Source: Aurantimonas endophytica (GTDB lineage: Bacteria; Pseudomonadota; Alphaproteobacteria; Rhizobiales; Rhizobiaceae). From it: a stretch of 64,000 nt of DNA. The notes beneath the pieces are model-generated. The model was not told where the DNA came from, searched no databases, and was given only the letters and a program-made list of their open reading frames with translations. Shown piece after piece: positions 17,318 through 27,978 of this stretch. The stretch is taken from positions 539,532-603,531 of the forward strand of contig NZ_JACIEM010000005.1 in assembly GCF_014196845.1 (NCBI RefSeq), in the 5' to 3' direction. How positions within the stretch are numbered: position 1 is the first letter of the stretch; every line of letters begins with the position of its first letter. Both the position numbers and the translations under genes were made by a program.

Positions 17318-18409
17318 CTACCGCCGCTTCGAGCGACGCTCCAGGTAGCTCAGCAAGAGGGCGGCGGGGACCGCGAAGGCGAGACTGCCCGCCGAGTGGC
17401 GCTTGCGCTCTTCCCGCTGCGGTCTCTCGTTCGGGACCTCGTCCGCGCCGCCGTCATCGGGTCCGTCGGCGACCGTATCGGCCATCCGGGCACCTCGGTT
17501 GCCCATCCGCTGATCCGGCGGGGTCGTCGTGTCCTTGGCGGTCTGGTGCTCCATTTCGCTGTTCAGCTCCGCCCCGACGATGAGGATCGTCACCGCCAGC
17601 CAGATCCACGTCAGGAAGCCGATCAAGGCTCCAAGCGAGCCATAAGTCTCGTTGTAGGAGCCAAAATTCGCAACGTAATAGGAGAACAGCGCAGAGACGG
17701 CCACCACGACGACGACGGAGAGGATCGTGCCGGGGGTAATCCACTCCCACCGGGCGTTCTCCCGGTCGGGTCCCCAGCGGAACAACGCGGCAGCGGCCAG
17801 CGAGGCAAGCATGATCAGCCCGACAAAGGAGCCGATGCGGATCAGCCATTCCGCCGCGCTGCCGAGGCCGACAAACCCGAGGACGGTCGGAACGACGACG
17901 ACCACGCCGATCATGCAGATGACGCCGACGATGGCCGAGAGCGTGAAGATCAGCGAGATCGCGGTGATCTTGATGAAGCTGCGTGTCTCCCTCTCGTTAT
18001 AGGCGACGTTCATCGCCTGGAAGAGCGACTTCATGCCGGCATTGGCGCTCCACAGAGCGATCGCCAGGGAGATGGCAAAGGTGACGCCGAGCGTCGTGCG
18101 GCCGCCGGCGGCCAGCCGCTCCATCTGTTCGTTGAGGATCTCCATGCCGCCGCCCGGCACGAAGCCGCTCAGCGCCTGGGCATGTTCCTGGACGGTCGCG
18201 GGATCGGCGAACAGCCCGTAGATCGAGATCAACGCGGAGAGGCTCGGGACCATCGCGAGCAGCAGATAATAGGTGACGCCCGCCGCGATCAGCATGACGC
18301 GGTCCTCGTTGATCTCGCTGTAGACCCGCCAGAGGATCTCCTTCCAGCCGCGTGCGGGAATGTCGGACGGTGTCGTGGCGTCGCGGCCGCGGGAGGAGGA
18401 TGAACTCAT
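17318..18409 (-). CDS. YihY/UPF0761 family inner membrane protein
   Basis: This 363-residue membrane protein was historically annotated as ribonuclease BN. The family core is present: AAGVTYYLLLAMVPSLSALI (about 43-62), a NVAYNERETRSF segment near the middle and SYNETYGSLGALIGFLTWIW (about 255-274). About six transmembrane segments are visible. The C-terminal 80 residues are charged and low-complexity and are likely cytosolic. The true molecular role is unknown; RNase BN activity belongs to a different protein in E. coli. The start ATG at 18409 was chosen over an in-frame one 22 codons upstream because GGAG-like sequence and family length fit better. Confidence 0.8.
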   Translation of the reverse strand: MSSSSSRGRDATTPSDIPARGWKEILWRVYSEINEDRVMLIAAGVTYYLLLAMVPSLSALISIYGLFADPATVQEHAQALSGFVPGGGMEILNEQMERLAAGGRTTLGVTFAISLAIALWSANAGMKSLFQAMNVAYNERETRSFIKITAISLIFTLSAIVGVICMIGVVVVVPTVLGFVGLGSAAEWLIRIGSFVGLIMLASLAAAALFRWGPDRENARWEWITPGTILSVVVVVAVSALFSYYVANFGSYNETYGSLGALIGFLTWIWLAVTILIVGAELNSEMEHQTAKDTTTPPDQRMGNRGARMADTVADGPDDGGADEVPNERPQREERKRHSAGSLAFAVPAALLLSYLERRSKRR

Positions 18410-18554
18410 GGGGCTGTCTCGATGCACGTCATGGGAAGGGGCGAGGAGGAACGATGGCCGCAATGTCCTCAGCACAACGGCAGGCTCCCTCTGCCGTTCC
18501 CGCCATGGCCGCGAGCCTGCATAGACAGCTACCCAGCCACACGCTGCCGCGTTT

Positions 18555-18570
18555 TTGATCGTCCGGTCAA
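18555..18570. promoter_or_regulatory. RutR-like operator upstream of preT
   Basis: The 16-base imperfect palindrome TTGATCGTCCGGTCAA resembles the E. coli RutR box TTGACCAnnTGGTCAA, with the same length and the same outer TTGA/GTCAA ends. It lies 92 bases before the preT start, and a similar box sits next to the linked tetR gene. Binding is inferred, not shown. Confidence 0.6.
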
Positions 18571-18661
18571 AAATTTGACGGCTCGAAAAATTCGGATCAT
18601 TCTAAATTCGTCCCGACGCGACATGCGACGCTTCGGACCGAAGCGCCTGGGGAGTGCCGCG

Positions 18662-20080
18662 ATGAACGAAGCCCACCCGATCCGACCCGACATCGCCGCC
18701 GGACGGCTCGACCGGGCGGCGCTCGCCCGCAACTTCTCGGACATCCACCCGCCGCTGGAGGCGCACGAAGCCCTGGTCGAGGCCGACCGCTGCTATTTCT
18801 GCTACGACGCGCCCTGCATGACGGCCTGTCCGACCTCGATCGACATCCCGCTGTTCATCCGCGAGATCCAGGCCGGCAACCCGACCGGCGCGGCCAAGAC
18901 CATCCTCTCCTCGAACATCCTTGGCGGGATGTGCGCCCGCGTCTGCCCCACCGAAACACTCTGCGAAGAGGTATGCGTGCGTGAGATCGCCGAGGGCAAG
19001 CCGGTGAAGATCGGGCTGCTGCAGCGCTACGCCACCGACATCATGATGGAGAAGGGCGGTCATCCCTTCGAACGGGCAGAACCGACGGGCAAGCGCGTCG
19101 CCGTGGTCGGCGCGGGACCCGCCGGCCTTTCCTGCGCCCACCGCCTGGCAATGCTCGGCCACGATGTCACGCTTTACGAGGCGCGCCCGAAGCCCGGCGG
19201 CCTCAACGAGTACGGCATCGCCGCCTACAAGGCGACGGAGGACTTCGCGCAGCGGGAGGTCGAGTTCATCCTGGCGATCGGCGGCATCACGCTGGAGACC
19301 GGCAAGCTGCTCGGCCGCGACCTTCATCTCGCCGAGCTGCGTCGCGACTTCGACGCGGTCTTCCTCGGCCTCGGACTTGCCGGGGTGAATGCGCTCGGCG
19401 CGGAAGGCGAGCAAAGTCGCGGCAGCCGCGACGCCGTCGCCTGGATCGCCGAATTGCGTCAGGCAAGCGACATGGCCACGCTCCCGGTCGGGCGCCGCGT
19501 CGTCGTCATCGGGGGCGGCATGACCGCCATCGACGCGGCCGTGCAGGCCCGCGGGCTCGGGGCGGAGGAGGTGACCATCGCCTATCGCCGAGACCAGCCG
19601 GCGATGAACGCTTCCGGCTACGAGCAGGAGATCGCCCAGACGCGCGGCGTCCATATTCGCTGCAATCTGCAGCCGAAGCGCGTGCTTGCCCATGGGGGGC
19701 AGGTCGTCGGCGTCGAATTCGAGCGGACGCGCCTGGACGGGGAAGGGCGCCTTTCCGGGACCGGTGAGGTGGTAACGATCGCCGCCGACCAGGTGTTCAA
19801 GGCGATCGGACAGGTTTTCGAGCCGGAAGGCACTTCTGCCGAAGGTTCTGCGGTGGCGCTCGAAAAGGGCCGCATCAAGGTCGACGCGGAGCGCCGCACC
19901 AGCCTCTCCGGCGTCTGGGCCGGCGGCGACTGCATCGCCGGCGGCGACGATCTCACCGTCGTCGCCGTCGAGGACGGCAAGATCGCCGCCGCCAGCATCC
20001 ATGCCGCTCTGTCGGCTCCGGCCGGCCTGCTGTCGCGGGCGCTGGATGCGGTCAAGACTGCAATTCCCGGCAGGGCGTGA
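18662..20080 (+). CDS. preT: Dihydropyrimidine dehydrogenase subunit PreT (NAD(P)H-binding)
   Basis: This 472-residue iron-sulfur flavoprotein supplies electrons to PreA for reduction of uracil or thymine to the 5,6-dihydro compound, the first step of the reductive pathway. The N-terminus has cysteine clusters for two [4Fe-4S] centres (CYFCYDAPCMTACP and CARVCPTETLCEEVC). An FAD site GAGPAGLSCAHRLA follows (about 148-161), then a nucleotide site VVIGGGMTAIDAA and a closing GVWAGGDCIAGGDD. The ATG at 18662 has GGGGAG upstream. It sits downstream of a RutR-like box and just ahead of preA. GltD-like oxidoreductases share the fold, but pairing with PreA makes this assignment firm. Confidence 0.92.
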   Translation: MNEAHPIRPDIAAGRLDRAALARNFSDIHPPLEAHEALVEADRCYFCYDAPCMTACPTSIDIPLFIREIQAGNPTGAAKTILSSNILGGMCARVCPTETLCEEVCVREIAEGKPVKIGLLQRYATDIMMEKGGHPFERAEPTGKRVAVVGAGPAGLSCAHRLAMLGHDVTLYEARPKPGGLNEYGIAAYKATEDFAQREVEFILAIGGITLETGKLLGRDLHLAELRRDFDAVFLGLGLAGVNALGAEGEQSRGSRDAVAWIAELRQASDMATLPVGRRVVVIGGGMTAIDAAVQARGLGAEEVTIAYRRDQPAMNASGYEQEIAQTRGVHIRCNLQPKRVLAHGGQVVGVEFERTRLDGEGRLSGTGEVVTIAADQVFKAIGQVFEPEGTSAEGSAVALEKGRIKVDAERRTSLSGVWAGGDCIAGGDDLTVVAVEDGKIAAASIHAALSAPAGLLSRALDAVKTAIPGRA

Positions 20081-20091
20081 GGAGCAGAGTC

Positions 20092-21435
20092 ATGGCCGAC
20101 CTATCGACGTCCTTCCTCGGCATATCCTCGCCGAACCCCTTCTGGCTGGCCTCGGCGCCGCCGACCGACAAGGAATACAACGTCCAGCGGGCCTTCGAGC
20201 AGGGCTGGGGCGGGGTGGTGTGGAAGACGCTCGGCGAGGACCCGCCGCTGGTCAACGTCAACGGCCCGCGCTACGGCGCGATGTGGGGGCCGGACCGGCG
20301 GCTGCTCGGCTTCAACAATATCGAGCTGATCACCGACCGCGCGCTGGACACCAATCTGGAAGAGATCGCCCGGGTCAAGCGCAACTGGCCGGACCGGGCG
20401 ATGGTCGTGTCGCTGATGGTGCCCTGCGAGGAAGCGCCCTGGCAGAAGATCCTCGCCCTCGTCGGCGAGACCGGGGCCGACGGGGTGGAGCTGAATTTCG
20501 GCTGTCCGCACGGCATGAGCGAGCGCGGCATGGGCTCGGCGGTCGGCCAGGTGCCGGAATACATCGAGATGGTCGCGCGCTGGTGCAAGCAGCACTCGGA
20601 CCTGCCGGTGATCGTCAAGCTGACGCCCAACATCACCGACATCCGCTTTCCCGCCCGTGCCGCGCAGAAAGGCGGCGCCGACGCCGTCTCGCTGATCAAC
20701 ACGGTCTCGTCGATTATGTCGATCGACCTCGACAGTTTCGCCCCGACGCCGACCATCGACGGCAAGGGCAGCCATGGCGGCATGTGCGGCCCGGCGGTAA
20801 AGCCGATGGCGCTCAACATGGTCGCCGAGATCGCCCGCGACGCAGAGACACGCGGCCTGCCGATCTCCGGCATCGGCGGCATCACCACCTGGCGCGACGC
20901 CGCCGAGTTCATCGCGCTCGGCTGCGGCAACGTGCAGGTCTGCACGGCCGCGATGACCTACGGCTTCAAGATCGTGAAGGAGATGGTCTCTGGCCTGTCC
21001 GACTGGATGGACGAGAAGGGCTACCGCACCATCGAGGACTTCCGTGGGCTCGCCGTCCCCAACGTCACCGACTGGCAGTATCTCAACCTGAACTACGTCA
21101 CCAAGGCGCGGATCGATCAGGATCTCTGCATCAAGTGCGGCCGCTGCCACATCGCCTGCGAGGACACATCGCACCAGGCCATCACGTCCATGGTCGACGG
21201 CGTCCGGCATTTCGAGGTGATCGACGAGGAGTGCGTCGGCTGCAATCTCTGCGTCAATGTCTGCCCGGTCGAGGACTGCATCACCATGGAGCAGATCGGC
21301 GGTGTCGACCCGCGCACCGGCAAGCCGATCCCCGACGAATACGGTAACTGGACGACGCATCCGAACAACCCGATGGCGAAGGAAAAGCAGCAATTCGCCG
21401 CCGAACCGGTGGTCCTGCCTGCTGCCGCAGAGTAG
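20092..21435 (+). CDS. preA: Dihydropyrimidine dehydrogenase subunit PreA (catalytic)
   Basis: This 447-residue subunit carries the FMN active site and reduces pyrimidines. The N-terminal 330 residues form a dihydroorotate-dehydrogenase-like barrel (SPNPFWLASAPPTDKEYN near the start; NFGCPHGMSERGMG in the middle). The C-terminal 100 residues form a ferredoxin module with CIKCGRCHIAC and CVGCNLCVNVCP, enough for two [4Fe-4S] clusters. The ATG at 20092 is preferred over a GTG at 20077 because AGGAG (20080-20084) is correctly spaced for it. Only 11 bases separate it from preT. Hydantoin is sometimes also handled downstream in the pathway. Confidence 0.93.
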   Translation: MADLSTSFLGISSPNPFWLASAPPTDKEYNVQRAFEQGWGGVVWKTLGEDPPLVNVNGPRYGAMWGPDRRLLGFNNIELITDRALDTNLEEIARVKRNWPDRAMVVSLMVPCEEAPWQKILALVGETGADGVELNFGCPHGMSERGMGSAVGQVPEYIEMVARWCKQHSDLPVIVKLTPNITDIRFPARAAQKGGADAVSLINTVSSIMSIDLDSFAPTPTIDGKGSHGGMCGPAVKPMALNMVAEIARDAETRGLPISGIGGITTWRDAAEFIALGCGNVQVCTAAMTYGFKIVKEMVSGLSDWMDEKGYRTIEDFRGLAVPNVTDWQYLNLNYVTKARIDQDLCIKCGRCHIACEDTSHQAITSMVDGVRHFEVIDEECVGCNLCVNVCPVEDCITMEQIGGVDPRTGKPIPDEYGNWTTHPNNPMAKEKQQFAAEPVVLPAAAE

Positions 21436-21617
21436 CCCGACCGCCCAGCTGCCCATGATGACGCACGGCAATCGTAGACCGTTCGTGCTGCGATGCAGCG
21501 ACAAGGAGCCCGAAGGTCAGATCGCGTAACCGTGAAGTAACTTCGGGTGGCTATCGTCGCACGAATGCCGCCGCCGTCCGGCGACGGGTACCACTTTCAA
21601 CGCAAGAAGCGGCGCAA

Positions 21618-24056
21618 ATGTCGATCAACTCAAGGCTTATCGCGGGCAGCCTGGTGTTCGCCCTGTTAGCCGTCGGCTTCGCCGGGTTCGCCTATCATTC
21701 CCAACGAACATCGCTGGATCTGGTCGCGGGGCTCTATGATCGAAATCTTGAGCCGATGCTGGCTCTGCAGTCCGCCCAGATCAGGATCCGCTCCCTGCAT
21801 CAGCGGCTCTCGGAGACCGCGGAGACGACCCGCCAGGCGCCGGGCCTCGACGCGCGGGAGGCAGAGAGCTTTCGTCGCACGCTCGCGGAAACCGTCGGCG
21901 ACCTGGAAGACATTCTCGCTGCTCCCATTGCACCGGAAGAGCATGCCGCAGTCAGCGGGCTGTTATACGACCTGACCCGCCTGCAGGCGACGAGCGGCAA
22001 TCTTTCCCCACGGCTCGCGCGCGGCGAACTGGCCGAGTTCTCGGACCGGCTTTCGGGGGCCGGTGCGCAGATGCGCGCGGGACTCGATGCGCAGCGCGTC
22101 GGGGCCGTTGAGCGAATCGATCGCTCGATCGCCGGGAACCTCGCGGGACTGTCCGTCGTCCTCCTCGTCCTGGGCGGTTTTCTCCTGTTGCTGACGCGTT
22201 TGGCTGGCCGACCATTAAGCCGGCTCTCCCTCCTGGGGCGGGCGCTGGCGGCTGGCGAGACGGTCGAGCCCATCCGGCCAAGCGGTCCGGCAGAAGTTCG
22301 CGACGTCATGGAGGCGCTCCGGGCGATGCAGGTCCGCTGCTCGAAGCTGCAGGGAGCCATGACGAGCGAGACCGGGTTCCTCGCCGGGCAGCTTGCGATG
22401 CAGCAGACGCAACTGGAAGCAGCGCTCAATAACATGACACAGGCCCTGTGCATGCTCGACGGCGAGAAACGTCTGGTCGTCTGCAACGACGGCTTCATCG
22501 AGCTCTTCGGAAAATTCGGGCCGGGAACCCCCGCGCGCACGTTTTTCGACGATTCCGCACTCGCCCTGCAATTGCCGGAGAACGGCACCTCGAACCACCT
22601 TCACGAGACGCTGGATGGCCGCACGATGGAGGTCAAGCGGCGCGGCATCAAGGACCGCGGTCTGCTGATCACCTTCGAAGATATTACCGAGCGACAGGGC
22701 ATTTCGACGCGCCTGGAGCACCTTGCCAATCATGACGGCCTGACCGGACTGCCCAACCGCCGGCGTTTCGGGGAGATACTTGATGGGCTGCTCTCCAAGG
22801 GGTTGAAGCCGCTCGGAATCATCGTGGTCGACATCAGCAGCTTCAAGTCGATCAACGACAATTACGGTCACGCGGCTGGAGACGCGCTGCTGAAGGAATT
22901 CGGCCAGCGGCTCTGCGGGATCGCCGGGTCCAATGCGACGGTCGCCAGGCTCGGCGGTGACGAATTCGCCGTGATCGTGCCGGGTCTGCGCGCGCCAGAG
23001 GACGTCGATGTGCTGGCACAGTCGATCCTTGCCAGTTTCGCCGAGCCGTTCGAGGTGGAGAATCGCCGGATCGTCGCAGCGGCGCATGCCGGGGTTCTGT
23101 TCGTGCCGGGCGGAGAACGCACCCCCGGTCTCGACGCCGACTTCGCGTTGCAGAATTGTGACCTGGCGCTCGACCAGGCGAAAGAGGGCGGGCGTCGCCG
23201 GCCCCTGCGTCGCTTCGTGCCGGCCATGCGCGAGCGTTTGCAGCGCCGGCGCGAGATGGAACTCGACCTCAGGGCCGCGCTGGAAGAGGAGCAGATCGAA
23301 CTCTTCTACCAGCCGTTCATCGACGCCGGGCAGCGGCGGGTCATCGGTTTCGAGGCGCTGCTGCGTTGGCGTCACCCCGGCCAGGGGACGATCGCTCCGT
23401 CCGTCTTCATCCCACTTGCAGAAGAAACCGGTCTCATCGAGCAACTCGGCATATGGGCCCTCGAGAAGGCCTGCCATCAGGCGACCCAGTGGCCGACGGA
23501 TCTTGCGATCTCGGTCAATCTGTCGGCCGTGCAATTCCAGAGCGCGACGCTTGTCGAAGATGTCCGCAGGGCTCTCGCGGCGTCCGGCCTGCCTGCCTCG
23601 CGCCTGCAGATCGAAGTGACCGAATCCTTGTTCATCGACGAAAGCGACAAGGTCCTGTCGATCCTCACCGAATTCCGCAGCATGGGCCTGACGATCTCGA
23701 TGGATGATTTCGGTACCGGCTATTCCTCCCTCGGCTATCTCAGCCGCTTTCCCTTCGACAAGATCAAGATCGACCAGTCATTCGTCCGCGACATGCGCCG
23801 GCCGGAGAATATCGCCATCGTCCGCTCCGTGCTCGGTCTATCCAAGGCCTTGGAGATGCAGGTGATCGCAGAGGGCATCGAAACGGAAGAGCAGATGCGG
23901 ATCCTCTACGAGGAGGGATGCCGGGAAATGCAGGGCTACTACTTTTCCCGGCCCCGTCCCGCCGCCGACATCCCGCTCATGCTGGTAGACATATCAAACC
24001 GCTGGAACCACGACTTCGCGGTGACCGAGGCGCTCCGAAGGGAGGTCGCTGCCTAG
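21618..24056 (+). CDS. Membrane GGDEF-EAL protein (c-di-GMP turnover)
   Basis: This 812-residue protein has a transmembrane helix at about 8-28, a periplasmic helical region, a second helix at about 173-196, a short linker, a PAS-like domain (about 264-355), then GGDEF and EAL domains. The GGDEF signature is intact (RLGGDEFAVI, near residue 446), and the EAL domain keeps EALLRWRHP (near 578) and DDFGTGYSSL. Both cyclase and phosphodiesterase activity are therefore possible. It stands 182 bases after preA in the same direction and before the convergent EthD-like and tetR genes. Co-regulation with pyrimidine genes is uncertain because no RutR-like box precedes it. Confidence 0.92.
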   Translation: MSINSRLIAGSLVFALLAVGFAGFAYHSQRTSLDLVAGLYDRNLEPMLALQSAQIRIRSLHQRLSETAETTRQAPGLDAREAESFRRTLAETVGDLEDILAAPIAPEEHAAVSGLLYDLTRLQATSGNLSPRLARGELAEFSDRLSGAGAQMRAGLDAQRVGAVERIDRSIAGNLAGLSVVLLVLGGFLLLLTRLAGRPLSRLSLLGRALAAGETVEPIRPSGPAEVRDVMEALRAMQVRCSKLQGAMTSETGFLAGQLAMQQTQLEAALNNMTQALCMLDGEKRLVVCNDGFIELFGKFGPGTPARTFFDDSALALQLPENGTSNHLHETLDGRTMEVKRRGIKDRGLLITFEDITERQGISTRLEHLANHDGLTGLPNRRRFGEILDGLLSKGLKPLGIIVVDISSFKSINDNYGHAAGDALLKEFGQRLCGIAGSNATVARLGGDEFAVIVPGLRAPEDVDVLAQSILASFAEPFEVENRRIVAAAHAGVLFVPGGERTPGLDADFALQNCDLALDQAKEGGRRRPLRRFVPAMRERLQRRREMELDLRAALEEEQIELFYQPFIDAGQRRVIGFEALLRWRHPGQGTIAPSVFIPLAEETGLIEQLGIWALEKACHQATQWPTDLAISVNLSAVQFQSATLVEDVRRALAASGLPASRLQIEVTESLFIDESDKVLSILTEFRSMGLTISMDDFGTGYSSLGYLSRFPFDKIKIDQSFVRDMRRPENIAIVRSVLGLSKALEMQVIAEGIETEEQMRILYEEGCREMQGYYFSRPRPAADIPLMLVDISNRWNHDFAVTEALRREVAA

Positions 24057-24103
24057 GCGCCGCGCCGCCAATGGCGAGGCCATCGGCGGAGCCATCTCCC
24101 TCA

Positions 24104-24412
24104 TCAAAGGGTCTTGGTGTCGAACATCAGCAGTTCCACGCCGCCATCGGCAAAATTGCCAAGATCAGCCGCAGCTGCCTGACCCTCCGGGGTTGCGAGA
24201 CCCGCCTCGATCTCGGCAAGCGAGGCGAAACTCAGCACAGCCACCAGGTGGTAGTCGGTTCCGCCGCCCGGTCCCGCTACCGTTCCGTCGCTGATCTCGT
24301 AGTGAACCAGACCCGGGATCTTCTTCGCCAGGGGTACGTGTGTCCGCATGTAGTAGGCGTCGAACGCCGCGGGGTCCTTGGGGTGCTTGTAGAGCACGGT
24401 GAGCTTTGCCAA
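24104..24412 (-). CDS. EthD-like dimeric alpha/beta-barrel protein, TTG start
   Basis: This protein is about 102 residues with the EthD-family pattern LTVLYKHPKDPAAFDAYYMRTHVPLA (given here only by its key residues: Tyr, Pro, Phe, Tyr, His) and an AGPGGGTDYHLVAVLSF centre. EthD-like proteins are small ferredoxin-like folds found near degradative genes, mostly of unknown function. The start is judged to be TTG at 24412 because GGGAGGA lies eight bases upstream and no ATG fits the family length; a longer ATG frame to 24484 would add 24 atypical residues. It is 85 bases downstream of the tetR gene on the same strand and could share its transcript. Confidence 0.7.
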   Translation of the reverse strand: MAKLTVLYKHPKDPAAFDAYYMRTHVPLAKKIPGLVHYEISDGTVAGPGGGTDYHLVAVLSFASLAEIEAGLATPEGQAAAADLGNFADGGVELLMFDTKTL

Positions 24413-24497
24413 GACAATGGTCCTCCCATACGCGCCGGTGCCCTGACGCGGCACGATCATGGCCCGAACGGCGCGGGCCGGCAATCCGGCCCGAAGG

Positions 24498-25166
24498 TCA
24501 GGGCCGGGGCTTCAGCCCGTTGAGCACCAGCGTCAGGACGGCCTGTGCCGTCTGCTCCCGAAAGCCCGGCCGATCGACCTGGCTCCCCATGATGGCCCGC
24601 ACCTGTACGTCGAAATCGGCGTAATGTTGGGTCGTCGCCCAGATCATGAAGATCAGGTGGTGCGGATCCACCGGCGCCAGCCGGCCGGTGCTCACCCAAG
24701 TGCGGACCACCGCCGCCTTCTCGTCGACCAGCTGTTTCAGCTGTGTCCTCAGGAAGTCCCCGACCACCGGCGCACCCGCCAGGATCTCGTTGGCGAAGAG
24801 CCGCGAGGCGGCGGGCTTCTGCGCCGACATGTCGAGCTTCGCGGTGATGTAGCGGCGCAGCTCCTCGACCGGATCGCCTTGGGGGTCGATCGCGGCGAGC
24901 GGCGCCAGCCAGTCGGCGAGCGTGCCTTCGAGAACGGCGCGGTAGATGTCCTGCTTGCGCCTGAAGTAATAGAGGAGATTCGGCTTCGACATGGCGGCCC
25001 GGGCCGCGATCTGGTCGACTGTCGAGCCGCGAAAGCCGTGGATCGAGAAGACCTCCAGCGCCGCTTCGAGGATGATCTCGCGGTTGATCGACTGGATTCG
25101 TGTCGACTGGCGCTCCTCGCCTGCGCCGCCCATCTGGCCGCCGGCCGGTTCGACTTTTACGTCCAC
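24498..25166 (-). CDS. rutR: TetR family regulator, RutR-like
   Basis: This 222-residue regulator has an N-terminal helix-turn-helix (IILEAALEVFSIHGFRGSTV followed by IAARAAMSKPNLLYYFRRK) and a C-terminal ligand domain like RutR/YcdC. In E. coli RutR binds uracil and represses pyrimidine catabolism. The GTG start at 25166 is chosen because GGGGAGG is seven bases upstream; an open frame to 25277 lacks such a site. It is divergent from the beta-alanine aminotransferase gene, and a near-consensus RutR box lies between them, suggesting autoregulation. The gene name is inferred from the operator match and neighbours; the ligand is not proven. Confidence 0.8.
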   Translation of the reverse strand: MDVKVEPAGGQMGGAGEERQSTRIQSINREIILEAALEVFSIHGFRGSTVDQIAARAAMSKPNLLYYFRRKQDIYRAVLEGTLADWLAPLAAIDPQGDPVEELRRYITAKLDMSAQKPAASRLFANEILAGAPVVGDFLRTQLKQLVDEKAAVVRTWVSTGRLAPVDPHHLIFMIWATTQHYADFDVQVRAIMGSQVDRPGFREQTAQAVLTLVLNGLKPRP

Positions 25167-25269
25167 GCCCCATCCTCCCCACGCTGCCTGCTCTGTTTGC
25201 ACTGCGAGAGACTGTGCAGTTTCGCGGCATGACGCTTGACCGGTACAGGGTGAACTTCTAGCCTCCCTT

Positions 25270-25285
25270 TTGACCATTTAGTCAA
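25270..25285. promoter_or_regulatory. RutR-like operator between tetR and aminotransferase genes
   Basis: TTGACCATTTAGTCAA differs from the E. coli RutR box TTGACCAnnTGGTCAA at one defined position. It lies 104 bases upstream of the regulator start and 52 bases upstream of the aminotransferase start, so it could control both directions. Confidence 0.7.
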
Positions 25286-25337
25286 GATTTTCGGGCGTCT
25301 CCGGCAACCGGGACCAGCCCCACCGAGGCGGCAGACG

Positions 25338-26666
<1,329 letters not shown>

Positions 26667-26698
26667 TTTTTCGACCGTCAGCAGCAGAGAGTGAATTC

Positions 26699-27946
26699 AT
26701 GAGCCTTGCCACCAATCTCCAGATCGACGGCGACCGCCTCTGGGACTCGCTGATGGAGATGGCGCGGATCGGCCCGGGGATCGCCGGCGGCAACAACCGC
26801 CAGACGCTGACCGACGCGGACGGCGAGGGGCGCCGGCTCTTCCAGTCCTGGTGCGATGCAGCAGGTCTCACGATGGGCGTCGACACGATGGGCACCATGT
26901 TCGCCCGGCGCGAGGGAAGCGATCCCGAAGCGCTGCCCGTCTATGTCGGCAGCCATCTCGACACCCAGCCGACCGGCGGCAAGTACGACGGCGTGCTCGG
27001 CGTGCTGGGCGGGCTGGAAGTCATCCGATCACTCAACGATCTCGGCGTGAAGACGAGGCATCCGATCGTCGTGGTCAACTGGACCAACGAGGAGGGCACG
27101 CGCTTCGCCCCTGCCATGCTCGCCTCCGGCGTCTTCGCCGGCATCCACGACGAGGCCTGGGCCAAGGAGCGCAGGGACGCGGGCGGCAAGAGCTTCGGCG
27201 AAGAGCTGAAGCGCATCGGCTGGGAAGGCGACGAGCCGGTCGGCCAGCGCAAGATGAAGGCCTTCTTCGAGCTGCATATCGAGCAGGGGCCGATACTCGA
27301 AGACGAGGGTATCGACATCGGCGTCGTCACCCATGGCCAGGGGCTCTACTGGCTCGAGGTGACGCTGACCGGCAAGGAGAGCCACACCGGCTCGACGCCG
27401 ATGTACAAGCGCCGCGACGCCGGGCTCGGTATGGCGCGGGTGATCGAGCTCGTCAACGAGGTGGCGATGGACTACCAGCCGGACGCCGTCGGCACGATCG
27501 GGCACATGGATGTCTATCCGAATTCCCGCAACATCATCGCCGGCCGCACCACCTTCACCATCGACATCCGCTCGCCGTCCAAGGAGACGCTGGACGAGAT
27601 GCGCGAGCGGATCGAGGACGGGATCGACCTGATCGCCGAGGCCCTCGACATCGATGTCTCGATCGACGAGGTGGGACATTTCGATCCGGTGACCTTCGAC
27701 GCCGGATGCGTCAAGGCGGTTCGCGACGCCGCCGAGGCGCTCGGCTACTCGCACCGCGACATCGTCTCGGGCGCCGGCCACGATGCCTGCTGGATCAACC
27801 GCGTCGCGCCGACGGCGATGGTCATGTGCCCCTGCGTCGACGGCCTCAGCCACAACGAGGCGGAGGAAATCACCAAGGAATGGGCAGCTGCCGGCGCCAA
27901 CGTGCTGATGCGCGCGGTGGTGGAGACAGCGGGTATCGTGGAGTAG
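26699..27946 (+). CDS. N-carbamoyl-amino acid hydrolase (beta-ureidopropionase-type, M20 family)
   Basis: This 415-residue zinc-dependent amidohydrolase belongs to the hydantoinase/carbamoylase branch of M20. Metal ligands can be seen in VGSHLDTQPTGGKYDG (His and Asp), NEEGTRF (Glu), ELHIEQGPILE (His) and the late GLSHNEAE (His). In this pathway it hydrolyses N-carbamoyl-beta-alanine to beta-alanine, CO2 and ammonia, the third reductive step. It lies 32 bases after the aminotransferase gene. Rhizobial beta-ureidopropionases and L-carbamoylases belong to this same family, so the pathway role rests on context. It is followed by the MazE/MazF pair. Confidence 0.88.
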   Translation: MSLATNLQIDGDRLWDSLMEMARIGPGIAGGNNRQTLTDADGEGRRLFQSWCDAAGLTMGVDTMGTMFARREGSDPEALPVYVGSHLDTQPTGGKYDGVLGVLGGLEVIRSLNDLGVKTRHPIVVVNWTNEEGTRFAPAMLASGVFAGIHDEAWAKERRDAGGKSFGEELKRIGWEGDEPVGQRKMKAFFELHIEQGPILEDEGIDIGVVTHGQGLYWLEVTLTGKESHTGSTPMYKRRDAGLGMARVIELVNEVAMDYQPDAVGTIGHMDVYPNSRNIIAGRTTFTIDIRSPSKETLDEMRERIEDGIDLIAEALDIDVSIDEVGHFDPVTFDAGCVKAVRDAAEALGYSHRDIVSGAGHDACWINRVAPTAMVMCPCVDGLSHNEAEEITKEWAAAGANVLMRAVVETAGIVE

Positions 27947-27978
27947 GATCGGGCGGTCGCACAGCCGGAGGTGCCAGG

